In this document: in pieces, positions 35,805 to 44,714 of the stretch | Layout of the letters: the number at the start of each line of letters is the position of its first letter | Position numbering within the stretch: position 1 is the stretch's first letter | Origin: DASRJW01 sp964567755 | Lineage (GTDB): Bacteria > Krumholzibacteriota > Krumholzibacteriia > G020349025 | Length of the DNA: 64,000 nucleotides | Direction: 5' to 3' | NCBI GenBank assembly: GCA_964567755.1 | Contig: CAZMNW010000025.1 | Span: forward strand, 62,001-126,000 | Notes under the pieces: model-generated | What the model saw: the letters and a program-made list of their open reading frames with translations, nothing else | What the model was told of the DNA's origin: nothing | Database searches by the model: none | Made by a program: the position numbers and the translations under genes

Positions 35805-36644
35805 TCAGCGCAACGCCTCTTCCAACGCCGTGCGCGCATCGGTGCGCGCGTCGCGGTACTTCACGATCACCGGGGTGTAGAGCGCCAACCCATGCTGGGC
35901 AGCGAACTCCCCCGGCAGCGCGCGCGAGCCGGGGACGACGACCGCGTTCTCTGGAATCTCGAGACCATCGCCGGCGAGCGGCCGTAGAATGCGTGCGTGC
36001 GGCAGATCGACCACGGGCGTCGATGCGGTGAGGATGACGCCCGCGGCCAACACCGCGCGCCTTCGCACCAGCGTGCCCTCATACACGCCACAGTTCCCGC
36101 CCACCAGCACGCCGTCCTCGAGAATGACCGGGCGTGCCCCGGGCGGCTCGAGAACACCGCCGATCTGCGCCGCCGCCGACACGTGCACGCCGCGTCCGAT
36201 CTGCGCGCACGATCCGACCAGCGCGTGCGAGTCGATCATGCTGCCGTCTTCGACACGCGCCCCCACATTGACGTAGGCCGGTGGCATGATGACGACGTCG
36301 GCGCCCAGGTAGGCGCCGCGGCGCACGCTGCTGCCGCCCGGGACGATGCGCACGCGGCGCGCCACACCATCCAGGCTCTGGGTGGGGAACGTGTGCTTAT
36401 CGAAGAAAGGCAAAGTCGAATGCACCGACATGTCGACGATGCGGCCGAGCCGGAAGCCGACGAGGATGCCGATTTTGATCCACGGATGCACGCTCCAGCT
36501 GCCGTCGGGCTCCGGCGTCGCCGCGCGCACGGTTCCCGCTTCGAGCGCGGCGAGCAACGCGGCCACAGCGGCCTCGACCTCGGGAGTGTCGATGGCGCGC
36601 TCGCCAGCATAGGCGGCTTCCAAGATTTGACGCTCGCGATCCAT
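35805..36644 (-). CDS. dapD: Tetrahydrodipicolinate N-succinyltransferase
   Basis: 279 residues. It transfers succinyl from succinyl-CoA to tetrahydrodipicolinate in the lysine/DAP pathway. The N-terminal helical domain is followed by a left-handed beta-helix of hexapeptide repeats (residues about 100-220) with PPAYVNVGARVEDGSMIDSHALVGSCAQIG and GGNCGVYEG, both typical of DapD. The start ATG 36644 is 7 bases after dapE. With DapE and DapF in this window it defines the succinylase route. Confidence 0.95.
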   Translation of the reverse strand: MDRERQILEAAYAGERAIDTPEVEAAVAALLAALEAGTVRAATPEPDGSWSVHPWIKIGILVGFRLGRIVDMSVHSTLPFFDKHTFPTQSLDGVARRVRIVPGGSSVRRGAYLGADVVIMPPAYVNVGARVEDGSMIDSHALVGSCAQIGRGVHVSAAAQIGGVLEPPGARPVILEDGVLVGGNCGVYEGTLVRRRAVLAAGVILTASTPVVDLPHARILRPLAGDGLEIPENAVVVPGSRALPGEFAAQHGLALYTPVIVKYRDARTDARTALEEALR

Positions 36645-36651
36645 GCCAACC

Positions 36652-37662
36652 TCAGGGCAGTGCGCGCAGGTGCATCACGGCGCGCCGGTAGAGATCCACC
36701 GCGGCGCGCAACTCTGCCTTCGCCACCCGCTCCTCCGGCCCATGCGCGACCAGGATGGATCCGGGTCCGACCAGGATCCGGGGGCCAAAGCGTTGCAGAT
36801 AGGCGACGTCGGAGTTGAAGGAGACCACGGTTTCGGGCACCCCCGGCAGAACGAACAGCCGCTGCGGGTCGTTTGCCGTTTCCTCGTTCCATTCCGCCGG
36901 CAACGTGGCGCGCGCCACCAGCGCGGCGATGCGCTGCCGCGTCGCCTCGACGCTATCGACGATGCGCACGTGGATCTCCGCTTCGGCATGATCGGCGACC
37001 ACGTTCGCCGCCCGGCCGCCACGCACGATGCCGATGTTGGCGGTGCCGCGACCGAGCTCGGCATCCTCGCCCCAATCGGCGTTGCGCACCGCCTGCAGCA
37101 AGTCGACAAGCGCGCCAATCGCCGACCGCCCCTGCTCCGGGTACCCAGAGTGCGCTGCCGTCCCGCGCACACGCAACGTGAACTTGAGGCCGCCCTTCTG
37201 CGCCCGGGCGCAGCGCGAATCAGTCGGTTCGCCGACCACGGTGTAGCGCACCGAGGGCAGCGACAACTGGGCGTTGGCATGTTTGGCGCCGATGGAATCG
37301 GTCTCCTCGCCGACGACGAAGAGCAGGCCGACATCGTGCACCCCGTCATCGACCAGCGTCGAAGCGGCCACGCTCATCGCCGCCACAATGCCCTTGGCAT
37401 CGCAGGCGCCGCGTCCATACAGCCAGTCTTCGTCCTCACGTGCCGGCACATGCGGCGGCACAGTGTCGAGATGCGTGCACAGCAATACGCGCGGTGCCGC
37501 CAGCGTCGCCAACACATTGCTGCGCCCCGGTGCCACAGGCACGAGCTGGACATCGAAGCCGGCGGCTCGCAGCACCGCCGCACTGGCCTCGGCCATGCGG
37601 CCTTCCTCGCCCGTCGGCGACGGGATGTCGACGAAACTGCGCGCCAACGTCACGACATCCAT
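36652..37662 (-). CDS. dapE: Succinyl-diaminopimelate desuccinylase-like M20 peptidase
   Basis: 336 residues, M20 di-zinc peptidase. Metal ligands: His64-x-Asp66 in CTHLDTVPPH, Asp88 in GACDAKG, and Glu119-Glu120 in VGEETDS (catalytic base and ligand). The later GTAAHSGYPEQG belongs to the dimerisation domain. At 336 residues it is shorter than proteobacterial DapE (about 375) and resembles the ArgE/LysK/DapE-like group, but the direct neighbour dapD makes desuccinylase the best call. ATG 37662 directly follows the alaX stop (TGAATG). Confidence 0.88.
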   Translation of the reverse strand: MDVVTLARSFVDIPSPTGEEGRMAEASAAVLRAAGFDVQLVPVAPGRSNVLATLAAPRVLLCTHLDTVPPHVPAREDEDWLYGRGACDAKGIVAAMSVAASTLVDDGVHDVGLLFVVGEETDSIGAKHANAQLSLPSVRYTVVGEPTDSRCARAQKGGLKFTLRVRGTAAHSGYPEQGRSAIGALVDLLQAVRNADWGEDAELGRGTANIGIVRGGRAANVVADHAEAEIHVRIVDSVEATRQRIAALVARATLPAEWNEETANDPQRLFVLPGVPETVVSFNSDVAYLQRFGPRILVGPGSILVAHGPEERVAKAELRAAVDLYRRAVMHLRALP

Positions 37663-38376
37663 TCAACCGTCCTCGATTTCAATGCGCACACGCTTGAAAG
37701 TCTTGCCCTTGCTCTTGGTCTCGACGACGCGAATGGCGCCGATCTCGCGCGTGTTGCCGACATGCGTGCCGCCATCGGCCTGCAAATCGAGACCGACGAT
37801 GTGCACGGTGCGGATGATGCGGATGTCGGCGGGCAAGAGGTTCACCTTGGTGCGGATCAGATCCGGGATCTGCAGGGCCTCTTGGCGCGGCAATAACTGC
37901 ACCTCCACCGGCCGGGCGGCTTGCACTTCGGCGTTGAGGGCCTGCTCGAGCCGCGCGGCGAAATCCGGCGGCATGGCGTCGAGCTCGAAATCGAGCCGGC
38001 CGCGCAACGGTTCCATGTTGCCCCCCGTCACCGGGGCGCCGAAATCGCGCCAGATGATCGCGCTCAAGATGTGGAGCGCCGTGTGCGTCCGCATCAAACG
38101 ATGCCGGCGTTCCCAGTCGAGGATGCCGCGCACCGCCGCGCCCACGACCAACGCATGTTCCGGCAGCGTGTGCCAGACGCGCGGTCCGTCACGCGCGACA
38201 GCACTGACCGCGACACGCTCGGTGCCCAATTCCAGCCAACCGACGTCATGGGGTTGGCCGCCGCCGGTCGGGTAGAACGCGGTGCGGTCCAGCTCCACGC
38301 GCACACCCTCGGTCGCCACCACCGTGGCGTTGAATGTGCGGACCGTCGCATCGGTTTGGTAGAGCAGCTCGGTCAT
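37663..38376 (-). CDS. Alanyl-tRNA editing protein AlaX
   Basis: 237 residues, freestanding homologue of the AlaRS editing domain that deacylates Ser-tRNA(Ala). An N-terminal beta-barrel (TELLYQTD...RTAFYPTGGGQPHD) is followed by the zinc site HxxxH in RTHTALHIL and a later ADGGTHVGNT, giving an AlaX-M size protein. I chose ATG 38376 because MTELLY is the common family opening; ATG 38388 lacks a ribosome site. It is the first gene of the five-gene unit with dapE, dapD, phoU-like and pit. Confidence 0.92.
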   Translation of the reverse strand: MTELLYQTDATVRTFNATVVATEGVRVELDRTAFYPTGGGQPHDVGWLELGTERVAVSAVARDGPRVWHTLPEHALVVGAAVRGILDWERRHRLMRTHTALHILSAIIWRDFGAPVTGGNMEPLRGRLDFELDAMPPDFAARLEQALNAEVQAARPVEVQLLPRQEALQIPDLIRTKVNLLPADIRIIRTVHIVGLDLQADGGTHVGNTREIGAIRVVETKSKGKTFKRVRIEIEDG

Positions 38377-38614
38377 CCACGTCCCCATGACGTCGTGTCG
38401 TTCCCCGCTTGGTGTCGCGCCGCACAAGCATGCACCGAGACCGGGACCCAGGGAAAGGGCGCATCCAAGCCACCGAGCGCCATCGCGCCGCGTGGCATCG
38501 CCGTTGCATCCCACGAACGCAACGCGAGGTTCATCGAGGTGCTCCAGTGGAGCGCCAAGACGAGGGGCGGATGGAGCCAGCCTCGCCGGATCGGCTCGTC
38601 CACGGGAGTGACGG

Positions 38615-39151
38615 ATGCGATTCCGGCCCAGCATGCCGTGCGTACGTCTGGCGATGTGCGCGACGCTCGTGCTTCTGGCGGCGGCGCAGGCCGACGACGG
38701 GGCCAGCGCTTTGCGCACGGAATTCGGCGAAGTGCATCTGCAGAAGTTGGCCATCGGCAAGACGCACTCGGTTCGGCGTCTGGCGGAAACCGCGCTCGTG
38801 ATCCGGAACACAGGCGGAACTCCACTCGACGTGCAGATCGAGATCGTCGTGCCCTCGCATCACGACCTGCGTCCGGGGGCCGAACCACTGCCGCAACGCC
38901 AATGGGTGTGTCTGGAACCGTCGAGCTTCCAGCTGCCGGCGCGGTCGAGTTCCACCGCCGACGTGCGAGTCACCCTGCCCTACGACCCGGATCTCGCCGG
39001 CAAAACATACCAGGTCGACCTGTGGAGCATCACGGTCGACTCGAGGGGACGGCGCACGCGCGGTCAAGTGCATCGCCTGCTGTTCACGGTGGCGATGGAT
39101 TATCGCGACGACACCGAAGCGCAGTTCTCTTCTAGAACTCCTGGGCGTTGA
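38615..39151 (+). CDS. Exported Ig-like protein of unknown function
   Basis: 178 residues, not recognised by name. A signal peptide (hydrophobic 13-24, cleavage likely after AQA near 26) precedes a single beta-sandwich-like domain. The pattern TALVIRNTGGTPLDVQIEIVVP, then LPQRQWVCLEPSSFQLPARSSSTADVRVTLP, is that of a conserved-core Ig-like domain with W and P landmarks. ATG 38615 has GGGAG upstream. It lies 45 bases before a PorV/TPR barrel gene on the same strand, so they may form an envelope unit. The 226 bases upstream show nothing else. Confidence 0.7.
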   Translation: MRFRPSMPCVRLAMCATLVLLAAAQADDGASALRTEFGEVHLQKLAIGKTHSVRRLAETALVIRNTGGTPLDVQIEIVVPSHHDLRPGAEPLPQRQWVCLEPSSFQLPARSSSTADVRVTLPYDPDLAGKTYQVDLWSITVDSRGRRTRGQVHRLLFTVAMDYRDDTEAQFSSRTPGR

Positions 39152-39196
39152 CCGACGCGGCAGCCGGGATCGTGCACGTCAGGCGGGCGGAGGTCC

Positions 39197-41095
39197 ATGC
39201 GACATCCGAGGGTCTTCGAGCTCCTGCCGATCGTCGTTGGCACTTTGTGCTGTGCCGCCGTCGCGCGCGCGGCACAGACGCCACCCCTTCGCGGGCTCGG
39301 CTTCGCTTCCGCCCTCGGGGCCGGAGCTGCGGTGGCTGTCGATCCTGCCGCGGCATTGTTCGAGAATCCGGCGCGACTGGCACACCTCGGGCGCAGCTCG
39401 ATGTGGGCGGGAACGAGCGGCGGATCGCACCAGAGTCTGGCGCGGTTCGCGGTGTCGACGCCGCTGCTCCGCGGCACCGCGCTCGGACTGGCTTACTCGG
39501 GCGGAGACGCGCTGGCGAACGCGGCCCGGCGGGATGTCGTGCATTTGGGGGCGGCGCACGCGCTCGCTTCCGGCTTGAGCTACGGCGCCGCGCTCACATT
39601 GCAGGCACAGACCGAGGCGGATGCGGTGCGCACGAGTTTCGGTCTCGATTTCGGACTGGATTGGCAGATGCTCCAGGACATCGAAGTGGGTGTCGCGGTG
39701 GCGAATGCCGTCCGACCGCGGTTCAATGCGAACGACGTCGACGCGCGCGAACTCCGTGGCGCGGCGACGTGGACGCATGCCTTCGCTGCCACGTGGAGCG
39801 CCGGCCTGAACGCCGGCCTGCGCGCCAGCCCCTCGCATCGCCGCGAGCTCGCAGCCAGCGCACTCTTCCGTCACGACCGCCTCGAGCTGGCGCTCGGGTT
39901 GCACGATGGGGCGATGCGGGCGGGCGGTGCGGTCCACACCCGTGCCTGGCGTCTGGCGTACGCGTATGGCGACGGCGGCGCCCACGAGATCGGCGTGCAA
40001 GTCGACTTCGGTCCGACGCCCAACGCGCGTCGGTTGCACTCCGACCGCGCCAACGAGCTTGCGATCGCCGGGCGCGTCGCTCTGGAAACCGCCAGGCTCG
40101 ACGCGGCGCGCCTGGCGGATTGGACCGCGAGTGCCGACACTTGCTTGGGGCGTGGACGCTTCGAGCAAGCGGCAACCCTGTTCGCCGCGCTGGTCGCGTT
40201 GCAACCCGATTCCCCCCGTGCGCGTGAAGGGCTGCGCCGCGCGCGTCACGGTTCGTGGGTCGAGATCGCCGACAGTCTGCGCGCGCGCCACGACGCCGTG
40301 GGAGAGACACTGGCACTGGAGCAGGCGCTGCGGTTCGCGCCCGAAGACAGCACGCGGCAGCAGCGCTTGCAGGCGTTGCGCACCGCGGCAGCCGCCAGCC
40401 AGTCGCAGGATGTTGCCGCGCGCCGATTCGATGCCGGCGTGCAGGCATTCGCCCAACAGCGCTATGCCGATGCGGCGCGCGCCTTTGAGGAAGTGTTGCG
40501 CCTCGAACCGCAACACCCGCAAGCAGAGAGCTCGCTGCAACAGGCAAAGAGCGCGCATGTGCTCGCGCAACGGAGCGCGCTGCGCACCGCGCGCCAGCGT
40601 CTGAACGCCGGGGACCTCGTTGCTGCCAGAACGCAGGTGCGGCGCGTGCTGGAGACCGAACCTCGGCATGGGGAAGCATTAAAAATCTTGGCTCAAATCG
40701 AAAAGACCGAGCGCAAGCTGCGTGCCGACGCCGCGCCCAAAAACGCGCCCTCGCCCACGCGCACCGAGGATGCCGCACCGGTCGCACTCGAAGTGGCGGC
40801 GCGCTACGACGAAGGCATGCAACTCTATCGCGCCAGCGATCTCGTCGGCGCCATGCAAGCGTGGGAAGAAGTCGAGCGCGCTGCGCCGCAATACCAAGAA
40901 GTGGCGCGCAATCTCGTGCGCGTGTACCGGGTCACGGGGTTGGAAAGCTACACCGAGGGCCGTCTGCACGAAGCAGTGGAAAGCTGGCAGAAAGCGCTGC
41001 GGCTGGAGCCGGACAACGTCCAAGTCCGGCGCTACTTGAATCAGGCGCACGCGAAACTGGCACGCACGCCGTCGGCCGAACCGCCGGGGCACTAG
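39197..41095 (+). CDS. PorV/UPF0164-like beta-barrel fused to TPR domain
   Basis: 632 residues. Signal peptide (cleavage after ARA near 25), then about 270 residues resembling PorV/PorQ-type outer-membrane barrels: the opening RGLGFASALGAGAAVAVDPAAALFENPARLAHL is characteristic, followed by alternating amphipathic strands. The C-terminal 320 residues are TPR-like helices, for example FEQAATLFAALVALQPDSPRA, YADAARAFEEVLRLEPQHPQA and LHEAVESWQKALRLEPDNVQV. TPRs would face the periplasm and bind partner proteins. In Bacteroidetes PorV shuttles type IX substrates; a similar role is only suggestive here. It is 15 bases upstream of the SpoIIE phosphatase. Confidence 0.8.
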   Translation: MRHPRVFELLPIVVGTLCCAAVARAAQTPPLRGLGFASALGAGAAVAVDPAAALFENPARLAHLGRSSMWAGTSGGSHQSLARFAVSTPLLRGTALGLAYSGGDALANAARRDVVHLGAAHALASGLSYGAALTLQAQTEADAVRTSFGLDFGLDWQMLQDIEVGVAVANAVRPRFNANDVDARELRGAATWTHAFAATWSAGLNAGLRASPSHRRELAASALFRHDRLELALGLHDGAMRAGGAVHTRAWRLAYAYGDGGAHEIGVQVDFGPTPNARRLHSDRANELAIAGRVALETARLDAARLADWTASADTCLGRGRFEQAATLFAALVALQPDSPRAREGLRRARHGSWVEIADSLRARHDAVGETLALEQALRFAPEDSTRQQRLQALRTAAAASQSQDVAARRFDAGVQAFAQQRYADAARAFEEVLRLEPQHPQAESSLQQAKSAHVLAQRSALRTARQRLNAGDLVAARTQVRRVLETEPRHGEALKILAQIEKTERKLRADAAPKNAPSPTRTEDAAPVALEVAARYDEGMQLYRASDLVGAMQAWEEVERAAPQYQEVARNLVRVYRVTGLESYTEGRLHEAVESWQKALRLEPDNVQVRRYLNQAHAKLARTPSAEPPGH

Positions 41096-41110
41096 AGAGC
41101 TGGAGACGCC

Positions 41111-42646
41111 ATGTTCCGCAGCTTGCGGGTCAAATTCGTGCTCTACTTCGTCGGTTTCACCACCGCCACCGTGGTGCTGTTGGCGAAGTCGCTCTTCGAT
41201 CACGAACACGAGGCCTTGCTGAGTGAAATGCAGAAGCGTCTGGCGGTGGAATCCGTCACCCTGGCGATCCAATCGCAGGAAGCGATGGAAACCAACGATG
41301 ACCTGAGCATTTTGGCGACGCTCCGGGGCCGACGCGCCACCGAGAATTTCGAGTACGGGGCCGTCCTCTACCCCGACGGCACCGTTTTCGCCCACAGCGA
41401 TGTCAAGCTCGTCGGGCGTTTGTTCGAGGTGCCGGAGCAAGCGCGCGAATTGCGCAAGGGGTTCGCCTATCGCACCCTCGACGACGACACGCATCCGGCC
41501 ATCGAGGTGTGGACACCGGTGCAGTCCACTCTCGGCGGCAGCCCGGAGCGCATCGGTCTGGTGTGTCTGGCACTGTCGCAAGAGCCGCTGTTGCACGCGG
41601 TGCGGAGCGCGCGCATGGCCGCCATCCGCGTCGGTGGTTTCTTCCTCCTCCTCGGCGTCATCGGCACCGCGCTCATCACCCGCACCGTGACCAAACCCAT
41701 CGACCAGTTGGTGCACGGGGTGCGGCGTATCGCCGCCGGGGATCTGGCGCACAAGATGCGCCTGCGGCGCGCCGACGAGATCGGGATGCTCGCCGAATCG
41801 TTCGATGCCATGACCGACGAGCTGCAGCGCGCGCAGCAAGAGCTGCTGAGCAAGCAGCTTTACGAGAAAGAGCTCGAGGTCGCAGGCAAGATTCAAGCGG
41901 CGTTGCTGCCGCGCGGCGCGCCGCACTTGCCGGGCTGCAGCGTTTCGGCGCTGTCGGTTCCGGCCCGCGTCGTCGGCGGCGATTTTTACGATTACATGCA
42001 GCTCCGCGACGGCCGCACCGCGTTCCTCGTCGCCGATGTCGCCGGCAAGGGAGTCTCAGCGGGGCTGGTGATGACGGCCGTGCGCAGCGCGGCGCGCAGC
42101 GTCTTCAGCTACACGGTTTCGCCGCACGAGGCTCTCGTCGCTCTCAACGAACAGATGCTGCGCGACTTCGAGCGCAAGACTTTCGTCACCATGCTCGCGA
42201 TGGTGCTCGATCGTTCGGGCCGGCGCCTGTGCATCGCCAATGGCGGTCACCCCCCCGTGCTGCGGGTCCGCGGCGCCGACGGTGAAAACGAGCTGCTATC
42301 GATGCGCGGCGCCGCAATCGGCGTGCTGCCCGGCTCTCAATTCCGCACCGTCCTCGAGGAGATCGAGATCGACCTCGAGCCGGGCGACCTCATCCTCGGC
42401 TACAGCGATGGGGTCAACGAGGCCCGCGCTCCCAGCGGCGACCTCTTCGGAGAAGCACGGCTGCAGCAATTCGCGCGGCGCCACGCTACGCTCGAGCCGC
42501 AGGAGTTCCTGCAACGTCTGCACGCGGAGCTCGTGACCTTCGCGCTCGATGCCGGCCAATCCGACGACATTACGGTGCTCGCGCTCAAGGCCGCAACCGT
42601 CAGGAGCCCGGTCCTCGAGGCACCCGTCGTGCAGGTGGTCGCATGA
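41111..42646 (+). CDS. Membrane HAMP-SpoIIE (PP2C-type) phosphatase
   Basis: 511 residues. Helix at 8-26, an extracytoplasmic sensor of about 140 residues, a second helix at about 171-190, HAMP (about 191-245, TKPIDQLVHGVRRIAAGDL) and a SpoIIE phosphatase domain (about 275-500). The domain has GGDFYDY, the metal aspartate in DVAGKGVSAGL, NGGHPPVL, YSDGVNEA and SDDITVLALK. It should dephosphorylate an anti-anti-sigma (STAS) protein in response to an outside signal. It is followed 40 bases later by an RsbW-like kinase gene. No STAS gene is in the window. Confidence 0.92.
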   Translation: MFRSLRVKFVLYFVGFTTATVVLLAKSLFDHEHEALLSEMQKRLAVESVTLAIQSQEAMETNDDLSILATLRGRRATENFEYGAVLYPDGTVFAHSDVKLVGRLFEVPEQARELRKGFAYRTLDDDTHPAIEVWTPVQSTLGGSPERIGLVCLALSQEPLLHAVRSARMAAIRVGGFFLLLGVIGTALITRTVTKPIDQLVHGVRRIAAGDLAHKMRLRRADEIGMLAESFDAMTDELQRAQQELLSKQLYEKELEVAGKIQAALLPRGAPHLPGCSVSALSVPARVVGGDFYDYMQLRDGRTAFLVADVAGKGVSAGLVMTAVRSAARSVFSYTVSPHEALVALNEQMLRDFERKTFVTMLAMVLDRSGRRLCIANGGHPPVLRVRGADGENELLSMRGAAIGVLPGSQFRTVLEEIEIDLEPGDLILGYSDGVNEARAPSGDLFGEARLQQFARRHATLEPQEFLQRLHAELVTFALDAGQSDDITVLALKAATVRSPVLEAPVVQVVA

Positions 42647-42686
42647 GGTGCTCTGCTCTCGCGACGCTGAATCCGGAGGCGGGCGG

Positions 42687-43190
42687 ATGAAGACCTTCCG
42701 GACCCCATTCCGCGACGAGTTGCTCGTCCACACGTCGCCGCACTTCCTGGAAGAAGTATTCACCTGGATCCGGCCGGTCCTGCGCCCGGCGCACCGAGCC
42801 GGATATGAAATCAGTCGAATCTTCCTGATCCTCGACGAAGTGCTTTCGAACGTGTACCGGCACGGCTACGCTCGCGCCGCCGGCCAACCCATCGGCGTCC
42901 GGCTACGCGTCGAGGGCGACCGTTGCGACATCACCATCCGGGATCTGGCGCCGCACTTCGATGGTGCCTGGCACACGCAACGGAGCGCGCTGCCGGCGCC
43001 GGAAAGCGGCGCTCCCGGGGGCCGCGGACTGGTCATCGTGCAGCGGATCGTGGAATCCATTGTCCATCGCGTGCCGCCGGAGGGCGGCAATGAATTGCAC
43101 CTGGTCATGCGGATGCTGCGGCGCCCTGGGGTTGCGACGGCCGCTCCTGACGCCGTGAATGAAACGGCGCGCAGCACGGAGGAGGATTAA
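42687..43190 (+). CDS. RsbW-like ATP-binding anti-sigma/Ser kinase
   Basis: 167 residues of the HATPase_c_2 (RsbW/SpoIIAB) type. N-box Glu51 and Asn55 lie in LDEVLSNVYRHGY. The G1 box is IRDLAPHFD, with Leu-Ala instead of the usual Asp-x-Gly, and G2 is GGRGLVIV. The family phosphorylates a STAS antagonist and sequesters a sigma factor. ATG 42687 has GGAGG 7 bases upstream. Position between a SpoIIE phosphatase and a histidine kinase suggests a partner-switching module feeding a His kinase. A stop precedes the histidine kinase GTG by one base. Confidence 0.87.
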   Translation: MKTFRTPFRDELLVHTSPHFLEEVFTWIRPVLRPAHRAGYEISRIFLILDEVLSNVYRHGYARAAGQPIGVRLRVEGDRCDITIRDLAPHFDGAWHTQRSALPAPESGAPGGRGLVIVQRIVESIVHRVPPEGGNELHLVMRMLRRPGVATAAPDAVNETARSTEED

Positions 43191-43191
43191 G

Positions 43192-44625
43192 GTGTGGTGG
43201 AGAATCGCTAAGGGCAGCTGGAAGAAGGAACCGGACGCAGGCGGCCGGTTGCAACAGCTCGTCGAATCGGGGAACACCGCCGAGCTGGCGCGGCGGGCGA
43301 TGACCTTGCAATCTGTGCTGCTCGACCTGCACCGGCAGTTGGCCTCGGTGTCGTCGCAAGAAGAGCTGGCGCGGACGATGGCCCTGGCGTTGGTCGGCAG
43401 CTTCGCCTGTGAACGCCTCGTGGTGCTGCGCACCGACGGCGAACGGCGGCGTTTCCGTTCTGTCGCCCACCGCGGCGACGTGCCTGCGGAGCTGCTGGCA
43501 GCGGGCGCGGAGATCGCCACGTTGCTGGCACCTTTCCTGCCGCACGTCGAACCATTGGCCCCGTTGCAGTCGCCGACGTCGTCGCCGGCGCTCGCACCGG
43601 CGATGCAGCGTTGCGCCGCCCTCGGGATCACGCGCGCGGCGTGGTTGAACGTCGATCGGCAGGTCGATTGGATCGTGCTCGTGGGGCCGAAGCTTTCCGG
43701 CCGCGAGTACGACGAGTTCGACCGTTCGATGCTGCAGGCCACGTTCGATGCCGCCGGTCTCGCATGCAGCCGTCTGCTGCTCGTCGGCAAGCTCGAAGAG
43801 CGCCATCGCGAGCTCTCCGAAGTCAACGACCGCTTGCTGCACATCGACGACTTGAAGTCCGCGATCCTGACCGGAGTCAGTCACGAGCTGCGCACACCGC
43901 TCACTCGCATCCTGAGCTACACCGAAGCCATTCGCGACACCGATCTGTCGCTCGAGGAACGCCAAGCGTGCATCGACATCATTCTGGGTTCGACGCGGAC
44001 CTTGTCCTCGCATGTCGACCGCGCCCTCGCCTTCGCGCAGCTGATCGGCGGGCGCACCACGCCCCGATCCGAACGCGTCGCGCTGCACGCGGTCGTGGAG
44101 GACATCGTGCTCCTGCAGGCAGCCAATGCGCGCGAGCACGGCATCACACTCGAGCAACAGTGCACGGCGCTCGCGGCGCTCACCGACGCCGACTACGTGC
44201 GCATGATCCTGAAGAACCTGGTGGACAACGCCATCAAGTTCACGCCGCGGGGTGGCCGCGTGCGTGTCGAGCTGGTGGCGGAAGCCGGTGGCGCGACACT
44301 CTTCGTCACCGACAGCGGCCCGGGGATCCCGGAGGAAGCACGCGCGCGCATCTGGCGTTTGTTCGAACACGGCGACATCTCGTTGCGACGCGAGAGCGAG
44401 GGGCTCGGACTCGGGCTGGCGCTGGCACAGCGTCTGGCGCTCGAGCTCGCCCTCGACCTCGACCTGGCGCGCTCTGGACCGGACGGCAGCGTCTTCCGCA
44501 TGCATTTCGCTGAAGCGGCACCCGCAACCGCCGACGAACGTCAGCGTGCGGTTGCGGAATCGCCCGAGGCCGAAGCGGTCTTGGTGCACGTGCGCGAAAT
44601 CGCGGCCGGCCGACGGAGGTCGTAG
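43192..44625 (+). CDS. GAF-type sensor histidine kinase
   Basis: 477 residues, no membrane helix, so cytoplasmic. Residues about 40-200 resemble a divergent GAF domain (LARTMALALVGSFACERLVVLR). The kinase core has the H-box VSHELRTPLTRILSY with His231, N-box LVDNAIKFT, G1 DSGPGIPEE and G2 GLGLGLALA. GTG 43192 has GGAGG 6 bases upstream and lies directly behind the RsbW-like gene, so the two are co-transcribed. No response regulator is adjacent. The last codons are duplicated just past the stop. Confidence 0.92.
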   Translation: MWWRIAKGSWKKEPDAGGRLQQLVESGNTAELARRAMTLQSVLLDLHRQLASVSSQEELARTMALALVGSFACERLVVLRTDGERRRFRSVAHRGDVPAELLAAGAEIATLLAPFLPHVEPLAPLQSPTSSPALAPAMQRCAALGITRAAWLNVDRQVDWIVLVGPKLSGREYDEFDRSMLQATFDAAGLACSRLLLVGKLEERHRELSEVNDRLLHIDDLKSAILTGVSHELRTPLTRILSYTEAIRDTDLSLEERQACIDIILGSTRTLSSHVDRALAFAQLIGGRTTPRSERVALHAVVEDIVLLQAANAREHGITLEQQCTALAALTDADYVRMILKNLVDNAIKFTPRGGRVRVELVAEAGGATLFVTDSGPGIPEEARARIWRLFEHGDISLRRESEGLGLGLALAQRLALELALDLDLARSGPDGSVFRMHFAEAAPATADERQRAVAESPEAEAVLVHVREIAAGRRRS

Positions 44626-44660
44626 TCCCCGGTGCACGTGCGCGAGATCGTGGCTGGCCG
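44583..44660. repeat. Tandem duplication of the histidine kinase 3' end
   Basis: Two 30-base copies (44583-44612 and 44631-44660) match at 27 positions with a 48-base period. The first encodes the last residues VHVREIAAG before the stop at 44623-44625; the second lies in the intergenic space and still reads VHVREIVAG in the same frame. A past in-place duplication is the simple explanation. Confidence 0.85.
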
Positions 44661-44714
44661 TCCGCTACCACATGGCGTTTGCCCGCCGCATCCGGCCTGT
44701 GTTCCAATCCGTGC

